Positions 13,362-24,398 of a DNA stretch of 34,133 nucleotides are shown piece by piece. The position numbers and the translations under genes are program-made. Numbering within the stretch: position 1 is the first letter of the stretch; every line of letters begins with the position of its first letter. The notes beneath the pieces are model-generated. The model ran no database searches. It saw only the letters and a program-made list of their open reading frames with translations, and had not been told where the DNA came from. Source of the DNA: Candidatus Cacconaster scatequi (GTDB lineage: Bacteria > Bacteroidota > Bacteroidia > Bacteroidales > UBA932); contig JAGHTO010000017.1 in assembly GCA_018065305.1 (NCBI GenBank), positions 1 to 34,133 on the forward strand, in the 5' to 3' direction.

Positions 13362-14014
13362 ATTTGCATCAGTCTGATAATTCCTTGTATTGCGGATACA
13401 GCGCCCAACACTGCGATGACAACGCCGGAAATCCTGTTTATCACTATCAACTGCCGTAATTTGAATTTCTTACGGAAAAGATTTATTACTGAGGTGAACG
13501 CCACCCACCACACATTCGTGCCTATTATCACGCCTAGAATAGAGGAGACGACTCCCGAATAATACGACGGCGCAGCATCTATGTCAAGGTGAAAGAAAGC
13601 CACAAGACCGAGCATCAGGACCAAAGCCCCGGGATTCGCCAATGTCATCAGGAATCCGTGAGATGCGCCCTGAAGCATTCCGTTCCCAAAGAACCCCTTC
13701 TTCACCTGGTTCTTCTGACGTATCTCCGCGACAGGGTTGGTCAGGATTATACCTATTCCAATTATCAGTATGATTATGCCTCCCACTACAAGAATCCAGT
13801 CTTTGTGTTCATCAAGAAACTGACTTATGAAGGCAATCGAAAGAACCGATATTGCGGCAAACAGAGTATCCCCGAAAGAGGAGCCTAAACCCACGGAATA
13901 GCCTGTCTTCCAGCCCCGGCTGAGTGTCTTCTGCAGGGCCAGGACAGCGATGGGTCCCAACGGCATGGCGGCACAAAGGCCGACCAGTATAGACTTGAGA
14001 AATATCTCTATCAT
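13358..14014 (-). CDS. LysE/RhtB-family exporter
   Basis: 218 residues with six predicted membrane helices. The N-terminal LKSILVGLCAAMPLGPIAVLALQKTLSRGWKTG block, with the PLGPI motif in helix 1 and a conserved G-rich start of helix 2 (VGLGSSFGDTLFA), marks the LysE superfamily. NPGALVLMLGLVAFF supplies the second family signature. LysE proteins export amino acids or, in other branches, cations. The gene is first in an operon with feoAB (ATGA overlap) and the small FeoB-associated protein, so a role in metal or amino-acid balance under iron uptake is possible but not shown. A TATATTTG element 24 bases upstream is a likely promoter. Confidence 0.85.
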   Translation of the reverse strand: MIEIFLKSILVGLCAAMPLGPIAVLALQKTLSRGWKTGYSVGLGSSFGDTLFAAISVLSIAFISQFLDEHKDWILVVGGIIILIIGIGIILTNPVAEIRQKNQVKKGFFGNGMLQGASHGFLMTLANPGALVLMLGLVAFFHLDIDAAPSYYSGVVSSILGVIIGTNVWWVAFTSVINLFRKKFKLRQLIVINRISGVVIAVLGAVSAIQGIIRLMQI

Positions 14015-14038
14015 TGAACGTCAATCCGGATTAACCTG

Positions 14039-14046
14039 CAAATATA
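14039..14046 (-). promoter_or_regulatory. -7 element (TATATTTG) of the LysE-feoAB operon
   Basis: The minus strand reads TATATTTG at 14046-14039, 24 bases before the ATG at 14014. It lies back to back with an identical plus-strand element at 14059-14066. I see no Fur-like palindrome in the 73 bases between the two start codons. Confidence 0.6.
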
Positions 14047-14058
14047 GCTTTTTTTTGT

Positions 14059-14066
14059 TATATTTG
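14059..14066 (+). promoter_or_regulatory. -7 element (TATATTTG) of lnt
   Basis: TATATTTG lies 21 bases upstream of the lnt ATG at 14088. The divergent LysE promoter core is only 12 bases away, so the two polymerase sites overlap and probably compete. Confidence 0.6.
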
Positions 14067-14087
14067 GGCATCTCTTATGAGACGCCT

Positions 14088-15689
14088 ATGAGAGGAAAAT
14101 CCTTAAAACCGCTGATTCCCGTCACCGCTTTCGCGCTCTTGCTGGGGTTGCCATATCTGGTCCCCCACATAGGTTTCCTGTCCCTGACAGCATTTGTCCC
14201 CTTGTTCCTGATGGCCGACACATTCGTCAGAGAAGGAAGAAGGCGCACGTTCCTTTTGTACTATGCAGCATTCCTGCTGTTCAACATCCTGACCACATGG
14301 TGGATATGGAACGTTTCGGCAGTCGGGGCAGTGGCGGCGATAATCCTCAACGCCCTGCAGATGGCCACAATTTTTGCATTGTCGGTACGGGCGGGAAAAG
14401 CAATCGGCAGAGTACCGTCGCTTCTGTTCTTCGCAGTATTCTGGACGGCCTGGGAACACATATACTATGAAATAGAGATCTCGTGGCCCTGGCTTGCTCT
14501 TGGCAACACCTTCGCCGGAAGCGTCAAATGCGTACAGTGGTATGAGATTCTCGGGACGACAGGCGGAACCTTCTGGATTCTGCTTTGCAACATAGCAATA
14601 TTCCTGGCCATCACGACAGAGGGGCAACACAGGAATAAAATTTGCAGCACAATCGCAATATCCCTGACTGCCATTCCTATCATCGCATCTTTCCTGCGTT
14701 ACCATACAGTCAGCGAGCAGGGTGAAAAGATGGAAATCGCCGTCATCCAGCCTAATGTCGACCCTTTCGGCAAATATGGTGTCATACGGCAGGACTCCCT
14801 TGACAGGCTCCTGATCAGGCTTACGGATGAAACTGTCACTCCGTCCACGAAACTTGTGGTAACCCCCGAAACCTTCACCTACGGCATCGATATCGACAAT
14901 CCGACGGGGCACCCCTCCATATCGGCATATATGGACTATCTCCGTTCCAAAGGTGACTTGAAAATACTTCTGGGCGCTCTTTCGACCCGTTTCTACACGA
15001 CGGCGCTGAAACCGACGAAAAGCGCGAGACACATAGGAGAGAGGAAATGGTATGACGCATACAACACGGCAATGGTCCTTGACTCGTCAGGTGTCCTAGG
15101 GTCTTATTTCAAGTCCAAGCTGGTCCCCGGGGTCGAGATTGTCCCCTACTCCAATGTTCTGACCTTCTTCGGTCCTCTTCTTGAATTTTTCGGAGGTTCG
15201 GCTGCAAGCTATGCCACTCAGGACAATATGGAAGCCATTCCCTGCGGTGACGGACTCAAAGTGGGCGCAATGATATGCTACGAATCAATCTACGGAGACT
15301 ACAGCAGGGATGCCGTAAAGGACGGAGCCGGTTTCATGGCAGTGATGACTAACGACGGTTGGTGGGGTGATACGCCCGGATACCGGCAGCATTTCAACTA
15401 TGCAGCCTTGAGGGCTGTTGAATACAGGAGAGATGTCATACAGGCTGCGAACACAGGAACCTCAGGCCTGATCAACCAGCGGGGAGACATTGTTATGTCA
15501 ACAGAATGGTGGACAGAGCACGCATTCACGGCACAGGTACATTACCGTACCGACGTCACTCCTTTTGCACAATACGGAGACGTTATCGGCAGGCTCTGTT
15601 CAATAGCCTTCATCCTCTGCCTGATTGCTATTTGTTTCTCGAAGGGTAAGAGATTCTCGTGTGGTAGATATGCTGCAGATAAATCTTGA
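14088..15689 (+). CDS. lnt: Apolipoprotein N-acyltransferase
   Basis: 533 residues from ATG 14088. Earlier in-frame starts would overlap the LysE gene and the promoter, and an ATG at 14077 stops after four codons. Lnt adds the third acyl chain to the N-terminal cysteine of lipoproteins at the periplasmic face of the inner membrane. The N-terminal 200 residues contain about six membrane helices. The nitrilase domain follows with the catalytic triad Glu261 (VTPETF), Lys344 (KSKLVPGVE) and Cys397 (MICYES). NDGWWG, AALRAVEYRR and ANTGTSGLI are family blocks, and a last helix lies near residues 505-520. Its 3' end overlaps the end of the convergent pgpH gene by 62 bases. Confidence 0.95.
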   Translation: MRGKSLKPLIPVTAFALLLGLPYLVPHIGFLSLTAFVPLFLMADTFVREGRRRTFLLYYAAFLLFNILTTWWIWNVSAVGAVAAIILNALQMATIFALSVRAGKAIGRVPSLLFFAVFWTAWEHIYYEIEISWPWLALGNTFAGSVKCVQWYEILGTTGGTFWILLCNIAIFLAITTEGQHRNKICSTIAISLTAIPIIASFLRYHTVSEQGEKMEIAVIQPNVDPFGKYGVIRQDSLDRLLIRLTDETVTPSTKLVVTPETFTYGIDIDNPTGHPSISAYMDYLRSKGDLKILLGALSTRFYTTALKPTKSARHIGERKWYDAYNTAMVLDSSGVLGSYFKSKLVPGVEIVPYSNVLTFFGPLLEFFGGSAASYATQDNMEAIPCGDGLKVGAMICYESIYGDYSRDAVKDGAGFMAVMTNDGWWGDTPGYRQHFNYAALRAVEYRRDVIQAANTGTSGLINQRGDIVMSTEWWTEHAFTAQVHYRTDVTPFAQYGDVIGRLCSIAFILCLIAICFSKGKRFSCGRYAADKS

Positions 15690-17643
15690 AAGATTCCACG
15701 ACAATACTCAATTCCTTGTTGGAGATATCGGCCTGAGAGAACTGATTTTCCCGGTTCTTTTTTTCGAAGATTCCGTCGACAAGGGATGACACCGTCTCTT
15801 CATTATAGTCCTCGATTGTGCGGGCGGCGGCCTCCACTGCATCTGCCAGCATAAGGATGGCGTGCTCCTTTGTCTGGGGCTTCACCCCGTGATATGTGAA
15901 ATCAGAGACTTCGTCCGGGTCTCCTCCGTTGTTGCAATGGACATTGTAGAAATATTCCACACGGGTGGTACCGTGGTGGGTCTGGATAAAATCCGACACC
16001 AGAGTCGGAAGCGCAGCTTTCCGGGCCATCTCCATACCGTCATCGACGTGTCTGATGATTGCCATCGCACTCTCCTTCGGTGTCAGCTCCGAATGGTAAT
16101 TGACCCCGCCTGCTGTATTCTCTATGAAGCACATGGGGTTGTCTATCTTGCCCACATCGTGGTAAAGTGCACCTACCCTGACGAGCAGGACGTTGGCCCC
16201 GATCTGCTTAGCCGCATTCTCAGCCAGATTTGCAACCTGCAGTGAATGCTGGAACGTGCCGGGAACCGTATGCTGCAACCTCTGAAGCAGTTTGTTGTCC
16301 GTGTCGGAAAGGTCTTTCAGTTTTGAATAGGATACAAAACCGAATATCTTCTCAAACAGATAAACGAACGGGTACAGAATGATTGTACCGACAGCGTTGA
16401 TTGCCAGTGAATACAGATAATATGACTTGATTATCTGAGAGAAATTCATTCCTGCGGACAACTCGAAAGAAATCATGACGACGGACATACCAAGGAAGGC
16501 GATAGCCGCATTTATGAACTGATGCCATCCGCGATAGAACCTTCTCTGGGTAAAAAGGATGAGAAGACCGCCGGTCAGATTGATAAGATACAGCTGAAGA
16601 CCTCTTTCGGGAATCACCAGCACAGGGAGAATGATAGCCGGGAAAAGTATGGCGGTAGTTGTCTTGTTGAAAAATGCATAGATATACATCGCAACCACCG
16701 CATACGGTATCAGGCCCAGAAAGTCACGGTGTGTCTTGTATACCTGTACGGTCACAAAGAACACTATCAGTTCCAGCAACAACATGAAAATGACATTCCT
16801 GCTGTCAGTATCCGATGATTTGAAAACGAACGAGAGGCAAATGCACAGAATCAGGACGAGTACAATAACAAGCAGGATATGGCTCGTCCAAAGGGCGAAA
16901 CGGGACCCTGTAAATCCGAAATTGTTGATATACTCCGTCTTGTATGACTCAAGCGTCTGAAAAATATCAGGTGTGATTATCTCCCCGTTGCTGACGATGA
17001 GTTGTCCGGAGTACACCATTCCTTTCGTCGGTGAAATATTGTTGACCGACTCCCTGTGGGACACCTTTGTAGAATAATCATCAAAGAACAGGTTCGGTGA
17101 GATGAAACTCCGTATGTTGAGTCTGTCAATGATGGAGTCACAGGCTTCGCGCGGAAACGATGAGCGCATACTGGCACAAATATCGTCATAAACCATGGAA
17201 ACGGTGGACAGCTCCTGCATAGGAATCTCCTGCATCCTTTTGTCCCGTTTGATAATCACCACCTTGTCTGCAATCTGCTCGTCCTCAAAATCGGCAAGTA
17301 TCCCCGAGCTGTACTCCTGTGCAATTCTTCTGGCAATCGTATCTACCAGAATCGACGGAACTCCGGCAGATATTGCGGAATGAGTGAACTGCGACACTTT
17401 CTTCGAAGCAATGGACGGCTCCAGATTGTAATAATCGACAATCCTGTTCGACCGCTGCTCTATCTCATTATGAAGTTCCTGCTCTGTCTTGAGAATGGGA
17501 AAGTCAAAAGAGGTTATGAGTGTGGGATAGACCCAGGGACTTCCCTTCTGATATTCATACTCGAACTTCCCCTCCCTCGGATAGAGAAATATCATTGCCA
17601 GAAGGAGAAGGAATAATGAAATATATACCCAGCGGTTCTTCAT
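15628..17643 (-). CDS. 7TM-HD (PgpH-type) phosphodiesterase, probably for c-di-AMP
   Basis: 671 residues. The N-terminal helix (8-20) is followed by a long extracytoplasmic 7TMR-HDED domain (about 25-245), then seven membrane helices (about 250-435) and a cytoplasmic HD domain. The HD motif is clear: GTFQHSLQVANLAENAA (His466), ALYHDVGKI (His495-Asp496) and TPKESAMAIIRHV. TQTHHGTT-like IQTHHGTTRVEYFY adds the later metal ligands. The domain order is that of PgpH, which hydrolyses c-di-AMP to pApA in Listeria. It starts 16 bases after gyrB and is probably co-transcribed with it. The last 62 bases are antisense to the end of lnt. Confidence 0.9.
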   Translation of the reverse strand: MKNRWVYISLFLLLLAMIFLYPREGKFEYEYQKGSPWVYPTLITSFDFPILKTEQELHNEIEQRSNRIVDYYNLEPSIASKKVSQFTHSAISAGVPSILVDTIARRIAQEYSSGILADFEDEQIADKVVIIKRDKRMQEIPMQELSTVSMVYDDICASMRSSFPREACDSIIDRLNIRSFISPNLFFDDYSTKVSHRESVNNISPTKGMVYSGQLIVSNGEIITPDIFQTLESYKTEYINNFGFTGSRFALWTSHILLVIVLVLILCICLSFVFKSSDTDSRNVIFMLLLELIVFFVTVQVYKTHRDFLGLIPYAVVAMYIYAFFNKTTTAILFPAIILPVLVIPERGLQLYLINLTGGLLILFTQRRFYRGWHQFINAAIAFLGMSVVMISFELSAGMNFSQIIKSYYLYSLAINAVGTIILYPFVYLFEKIFGFVSYSKLKDLSDTDNKLLQRLQHTVPGTFQHSLQVANLAENAAKQIGANVLLVRVGALYHDVGKIDNPMCFIENTAGGVNYHSELTPKESAMAIIRHVDDGMEMARKAALPTLVSDFIQTHHGTTRVEYFYNVHCNNGGDPDEVSDFTYHGVKPQTKEHAILMLADAVEAAARTIEDYNEETVSSLVDGIFEKKNRENQFSQADISNKELSIVVESFKIYLQHIYHTRISYPSRNK

Positions 17644-17659
17644 ATCCGGAGATCAGGAA

Positions 17660-19651
<1,992 letters not shown>

Positions 19652-21313
19652 CTAAAAACTTACACAGAGACCACCGCCGAAATTACGTCCGGGTTCAACA
19701 TACAACGGAACGTACTGATTCCTCCTGTCGAGAATATTGCCAATCTTTCCATATACGGCAAGGTGCCTGTTGATGATAAAATTCAAATTGAAATCCAGGT
19801 CCACGATTGCAGGGACAGAATAACTTTCACCGGCCTTACTCGCTCCGCTGATTCCGCTTCTGTAATTGAAATCAGCCTGGGCGATGATTCTTTCCCTGAA
19901 ACTATACCTGACAAATGCGTTTGCCTCGCATTCAGGCAACTCTGTAACATCATTTTTGTCAGAGTCCTTGTAATTATTAAGCTGTATCTTGCCTCCCAAA
20001 CTGAAATCCTGGGTCTGCAAGAAAGCTTCAGCCCCGAAAGCGAAATGATTCATATCCCGGTATACAGCCAAAATATGGGGAGCATCCGCATTCAGAACTT
20101 CCGGTACGAACGTCAGTTTGTCGTTGAATACCGTAAAAGAGCTGAATACGTTCAGGGATAAACGGCCGAATATATAACTTTCCAGGGCCAGTTTGGCATC
20201 AATCGGCCTGTTTCCGAATTTCAAATCGGTATACGGGACAAGTACGGGACACTCCTTCAGCAATTTGGAGTACTGATTGATATCATTGCCTCCACCAATG
20301 AGCGCTCTTACCCAGAGTACCTTCTGCGCCAAAGTGAAACGAGCGTCGATATTGGGGCAGAAAGTGCTGTAAGTCTCGCTCTCCATATCCGTATCCACCT
20401 CCTTGCCTTTGAGCAGATAGTTGTTTCCGAACTTGATTCCAAGCTTGGCATCGAGCCACTTGTTCCGCAATTGATACATAGGTGAAACCTCCACCACTCC
20501 GGTGGAGAAATCGTGCAGAACGGAATATTTGGCGAATTCCAGATTCATATCGATATACACCCTGTGTTTGTCAAAGGATGCGCCGACAAAACCGGCCGCC
20601 TTGAGATAATTCTCTCCCAATGAGTAAAGCGGTTCAAGGGAAATCAAATCCTTCTGAGTCATCTTCCGCGAGGTATTCCGATATGCGAGGGTAACGTCAT
20701 AAGAGATGCTGTTCTCCTCGGAATTCGTGGAACTGAACTTTGCTGAAACATCAACCGCATTGTTGCTGTGAAGGTTTGAAGGATAATCAAATCGGTCGAA
20801 TCCATAACTGGCGTCAAGGGTCATCTCTCCGGTTGCCCAGGCATAGGTAAGTGTAGCCCCCGCCTTGTTTTTCATCTTGCCGGCATCGTATGTCATATCC
20901 TCATTGACAGCTTGCGGAAGTGTACCCCAGAAGGAATCGTGCCTTCCATACAGAGCGAAATGGGCTCCCTTGTCCGTCCCCGCCTGAAGATAGAGTTCGG
21001 ATGAAGGAATCAGGGGATATTGAGCGCCTAATCTTGCGTAGAAGAAAGGTGGACGTCTGGTACCTTTGATGCCCAGGCTGGTCGCCTCGAACGGATTGAA
21101 TTCATAGAGTTCCGCATACCGCCTGTCGAATATCGAATAATCGAAACTGATGTCAAATCTGTGAAGCGAATCGGCCACGACTACCGGAAGGTCCGGCTTT
21201 GTTATATCTCCGATTGTCACATCGAAACTGCGGTCGACCTCCACCGTCGGTTCAATCTGGGCGAATGAGGAGAATGACAGAAGTAAAGCCGCCAACAATA
21301 ATATTCTTTTCAT
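19652..21313 (-). CDS. Outer-membrane β-barrel protein, TonB-receptor-like barrel without plug
   Basis: 553 residues. A Sec signal peptide (MKRILLLAALLLSFSSFA) is followed by a short periplasmic stretch and then many alternating amphipathic strands rich in Tyr, Phe and Gly (for example FYARLGAQYP, AHFALYGRHDSFWG, ATLTYAWATGEMTLDASYGF). It ends in a β-signal with terminal Phe (NFGGGLCVSF), recognised by the BAM machinery. The last 80 residues (VDLDFNLNFIINRHLAVYGKIGNILDRRNQ) resemble the end of TonB-dependent receptor barrels, but no plug domain or TonB box is seen. It starts 2 bases after the TPR gene, so the two products likely work together in the envelope. Function is unknown. Confidence 0.8.
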   Translation of the reverse strand: MKRILLLAALLLSFSSFAQIEPTVEVDRSFDVTIGDITKPDLPVVVADSLHRFDISFDYSIFDRRYAELYEFNPFEATSLGIKGTRRPPFFYARLGAQYPLIPSSELYLQAGTDKGAHFALYGRHDSFWGTLPQAVNEDMTYDAGKMKNKAGATLTYAWATGEMTLDASYGFDRFDYPSNLHSNNAVDVSAKFSSTNSEENSISYDVTLAYRNTSRKMTQKDLISLEPLYSLGENYLKAAGFVGASFDKHRVYIDMNLEFAKYSVLHDFSTGVVEVSPMYQLRNKWLDAKLGIKFGNNYLLKGKEVDTDMESETYSTFCPNIDARFTLAQKVLWVRALIGGGNDINQYSKLLKECPVLVPYTDLKFGNRPIDAKLALESYIFGRLSLNVFSSFTVFNDKLTFVPEVLNADAPHILAVYRDMNHFAFGAEAFLQTQDFSLGGKIQLNNYKDSDKNDVTELPECEANAFVRYSFRERIIAQADFNYRSGISGASKAGESYSVPAIVDLDFNLNFIINRHLAVYGKIGNILDRRNQYVPLYVEPGRNFGGGLCVSF

Positions 21314-21315
21314 AG

Positions 21316-24300
21316 TTACATGTTCATTTTGTTCAACAATTCGATACGGCTGTTGACCTGGTCGAGGACGTCATCGTTTTCGCGAGGAGAGTATTCCTGA
21401 AGAATGCTTTCAAACGTAGCTCTGGCCTGTGTATAATCATTACGGTCCGCGAACGAGTCTCCGAGGACAATGAAACTCTTTGCAAGCCAGTAAAGCTGCT
21501 TCGACCCTTTGTCCGCAAAAGCATATACCTTCAATTCAACATCGGGAAAATCGCCCTTGTCATAGGCTTCGAGAATGAGAATATATGAACTTTCCCCACC
21601 ATATTGGTCACTGCAATCCATAGCAAGATCCGTGAAGATGGCCCGTGCGAAATCGGCCTCCCCCATCATTCTGTATGATTTGGCCATCAGGAAATTGGCT
21701 TCCCTGCGCATCTCCTTCGACAATCCGCTCGATGCAGTCAGTTTCTGAGCATCCTTGACAGCGCTGGCATAGTGCTTTGTCTCATACAGTGCCTTCGTCC
21801 GTCCAAGCAGAGCCTCGTTTCTGACCTCTTCCTTTGAAGATTTCTCAATCAACTTGTCATAAGCCCTGGCTGCCTGGGAATATTGCTGAAGACCGGTCTT
21901 GATTTTTGCATAGTTGACAGTCGCAATCTCCCATACTCCGGAATCATCAGAATTCATCACCTTGAAGTAATAGTCGGCCGCAGCCTCTGGCCTTCCGAGA
22001 TTCCTCTGACATTCGCCGCAGTAATACAGAGCCTTGTCCCTGTCAGCCCCATTCGGATAAGAACTGAGGTACTTCTTCAGGGATGTAAGAGCCACTGAAT
22101 AATTGCCGGAAAGGAATTTCTGCTCCACCGAACGGAAAATCATCGATTCCTTTTCACCCTCACTCTTCAGATGTGACAAACCCATCATATCGATATAGGC
22201 AAGGAAATCCTCCGGCCTGTTCAAAGTCTGATACACGCTCTCCAATCCGGATATGGCATCCTGAGCCTCCTTGGCGTGGGGTCTCTCAGCAACAATTGTC
22301 TTGTAGTATTCAATGGCGGCATCATACTTCCGGTTGTTTGAACTCAGCATTGCGAGCTCCAGCAGTGTCTTTTCATAGTATGAACTGTCATTGCAGGCAA
22401 GAAGGGTGTAGAAACACTCGTTGGCCCTGCTGTCCTTCCCGGTCTGAACGTATGAACGTCCCAGTTCATACAGGGATTGCGGGTATAACTTGGCAGTTGG
22501 ATTACTGCGCACTATCTGGTTCAGCAGCGTTATCTTTCTGGACAGATCTCCCATAAGTCCATATGCGACGGCCGCCTGATAGCCGGGATAGACATCTCCG
22601 GAAACCGGGTCAGAAGAATAAAGGTCCTCATACAATGCGGACGCCTCCTCATAATTCTTCTGCATGAAGCAGACGTCGGCGAGTCGGCACTTGGCATCCC
22701 TGAGCATTGTCTTTCTCTTATACGGACCGTTCACATAATCGCTGAAAAGCTTCTGAGCCTCCCCATATTCGCCTGTTTTCAGGTAACAGTAACCCTGGTT
22801 CAGGAGTGCGGAAGCATATTCCCCGCTTTGCGAAAACTCATTTGAAGTCAGAATCCCGCGATTGAGATCTATAGCTTTCGCATACTGTTCGTTGCGATAG
22901 TAACATTCCGCCAGCCAGAATTTTGCCAGGTTCTGCAAATTCGGATTCCCGGCTCCCTTTTCTATCGAAATCTCCAGCATGGGAATTGCCGAGCGGTATC
23001 CGCCGTTCTCAATCAACTGTACGGCCCTGAAAAAGGAAGCCTTCTGCAGATTGGAGAGGTCCGATGCCGTAGGCCGCTTGATTTTGAGAAGAATGTCAAC
23101 AGCGGAACGGTAATCCTTGGAAAGCAGGAACGAATCGGCCATATATCCATTGATTATGTCCTCCTTCCCCTGATCAGGATACTTTCCCAGATATTCCGTA
23201 AACTGTGAAATATCCGAATTGATGTCGAAGGTCAGTTTTGCATAATTGAAACAGGCATCCTCCTTTATCACGGGGTCGAAATCCTTTTCTCCGGCCAGTT
23301 TGAACTGTTCCATCGCCGTGACCTTGTTCTTCATTTTAAGGTAGCAGTTGGCCATATGATAATGAGCGCTCTGCGATAATTCATCATCAGTTCCGAGAAC
23401 CTTGTTGAATGAGGCTATCGCATCATCGTATGAGTTGAGGTTGGAAGCCAGTATTCCGGAATAGTAATAATCTTTTCTTGACAGCTCCTTGCCGCTGCTC
23501 TTGTAGATGTCAAGGTATTTGCGCGCCTCCGTGTTATCCCCATCAGCAAAACAGGCCTCTGAAATTATTCTTGCCATATTTATCTGCAGATCCCTGTCAA
23601 GGTCATTCATAAGTTCAGGCCCGTGAGTGCGGACATATTGATAATTCTTCATCATAAACCGGGATTCAACCGCATAGTATCTGGCTAGCAGCGAGAACCT
23701 CTGGTCATTGAAACACTCGTCAAAAAGAGATGCCGCCTTTTCGAAATCCTTCGTCAGATAATACGAATAGCCGAGATAGTAGGTGCTGGGGATGGAGAAC
23801 TTGCTATACCGGCTGCCGCGTATCTTTTCAAATGTACGCTGGGCCACATCCCTGTTACCGTCTCTCAATTCACAGTAGGCGTTGCGGAATTCGAAGTCGG
23901 TTTTCTGACTCTTGTCTATATGGGTGGGATTGATTGTCCGGAACACTTCGAGGGCGGATTTGTACTCGCCCTTGTCGAAATATTTGGAAGCAAGAGCAAA
24001 CTTCACCTTGTCCTGCTGGGGCGCGGCCGGATAGTTGGAACAATAATTCGACACCAACCCCTCCATATTGGGTTTGTCGGTCGCAATCGCACACAACGCA
24101 AGAAAAGCATCAACCTCATACTTGTCAAGAGACTGGTTCTCCTGAAGTGACCGGCTCAACTCCCCGAAAGCCTTTTCAGCGGCATAATACGAACCGTTGT
24201 AGTAAAGTTTGCGGGCGGACTCCATTCTACTGGAAAGCTGAGGGTCCCGTTCCTGAGCCGAGAGCAATGCGCAGGACATCATAAGAAACAGACTTACAGC

Positions 24301-24333
24301 GGGTTTTATGAATATGTACGGACGTAATTTCAT
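21316..24333 (-). CDS. Large periplasmic tetratricopeptide-repeat protein
   Basis: 1005 residues from ATG 24333, chosen because it begins a signal peptide (MKLRPYIFIKPAVSLFLMMSCALLSAQ); the frame opens at 24393, but that would put 20 residues before the signal and overlap the divergent promoter. Almost the whole mature protein is a solenoid of TPR-like helical pairs, e.g. YYLGYSYYLTKDFEKAASLFDE, AHYHMANCYLKMKN, FWLAECYYRNEQYAKAID, LLNQGYCYLKTGEYGEAQKLF, ALYYCGECQRNLGRPEAA and SLYELGRSYVQTGKDS. The repeats resemble YbgF/Sel1-less TPR proteins of envelope assembly machines. It is coupled to the β-barrel gene 2 bases downstream. A TAACTTTA sequence at 24359-24352 may be its -7 element. Role unknown; a periplasmic scaffold for the barrel is plausible. 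Confidence 0.85.
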   Translation of the reverse strand: MKLRPYIFIKPAVSLFLMMSCALLSAQERDPQLSSRMESARKLYYNGSYYAAEKAFGELSRSLQENQSLDKYEVDAFLALCAIATDKPNMEGLVSNYCSNYPAAPQQDKVKFALASKYFDKGEYKSALEVFRTINPTHIDKSQKTDFEFRNAYCELRDGNRDVAQRTFEKIRGSRYSKFSIPSTYYLGYSYYLTKDFEKAASLFDECFNDQRFSLLARYYAVESRFMMKNYQYVRTHGPELMNDLDRDLQINMARIISEACFADGDNTEARKYLDIYKSSGKELSRKDYYYSGILASNLNSYDDAIASFNKVLGTDDELSQSAHYHMANCYLKMKNKVTAMEQFKLAGEKDFDPVIKEDACFNYAKLTFDINSDISQFTEYLGKYPDQGKEDIINGYMADSFLLSKDYRSAVDILLKIKRPTASDLSNLQKASFFRAVQLIENGGYRSAIPMLEISIEKGAGNPNLQNLAKFWLAECYYRNEQYAKAIDLNRGILTSNEFSQSGEYASALLNQGYCYLKTGEYGEAQKLFSDYVNGPYKRKTMLRDAKCRLADVCFMQKNYEEASALYEDLYSSDPVSGDVYPGYQAAVAYGLMGDLSRKITLLNQIVRSNPTAKLYPQSLYELGRSYVQTGKDSRANECFYTLLACNDSSYYEKTLLELAMLSSNNRKYDAAIEYYKTIVAERPHAKEAQDAISGLESVYQTLNRPEDFLAYIDMMGLSHLKSEGEKESMIFRSVEQKFLSGNYSVALTSLKKYLSSYPNGADRDKALYYCGECQRNLGRPEAAADYYFKVMNSDDSGVWEIATVNYAKIKTGLQQYSQAARAYDKLIEKSSKEEVRNEALLGRTKALYETKHYASAVKDAQKLTASSGLSKEMRREANFLMAKSYRMMGEADFARAIFTDLAMDCSDQYGGESSYILILEAYDKGDFPDVELKVYAFADKGSKQLYWLAKSFIVLGDSFADRNDYTQARATFESILQEYSPRENDDVLDQVNSRIELLNKMNM

Positions 24334-24371
24334 AAGTGGAATTTTAATTCGTAAAGTTAGCGATAAAATCG

Positions 24372-24379
24372 TAATTTTG
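24372..24379 (+). promoter_or_regulatory. -7 element (TAATTTTG) of the ftsE-nth-xerD operon
   Basis: TAATTTTG lies 19 bases upstream of the ftsE ATG at 24399 in the 65-base divergent region shared with the TPR gene. No -33 TTTG is seen at the expected distance. Confidence 0.5.
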
Positions 24380-24398
24380 CAATGAAAAAACACCTCTT

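Noticed and set aside
14015-14087. Fur box between LysE-feoAB and lnt
   Set aside because: No inverted repeat resembling the Fur consensus is present in the 73 bases; only the two -7 elements and T-rich sequence.
14103-15032. 309-codon minus-strand open frame
   Set aside because: Antisense to lnt, rich in Cys and Arg in a random pattern, with no family features; lnt has a complete catalytic triad.
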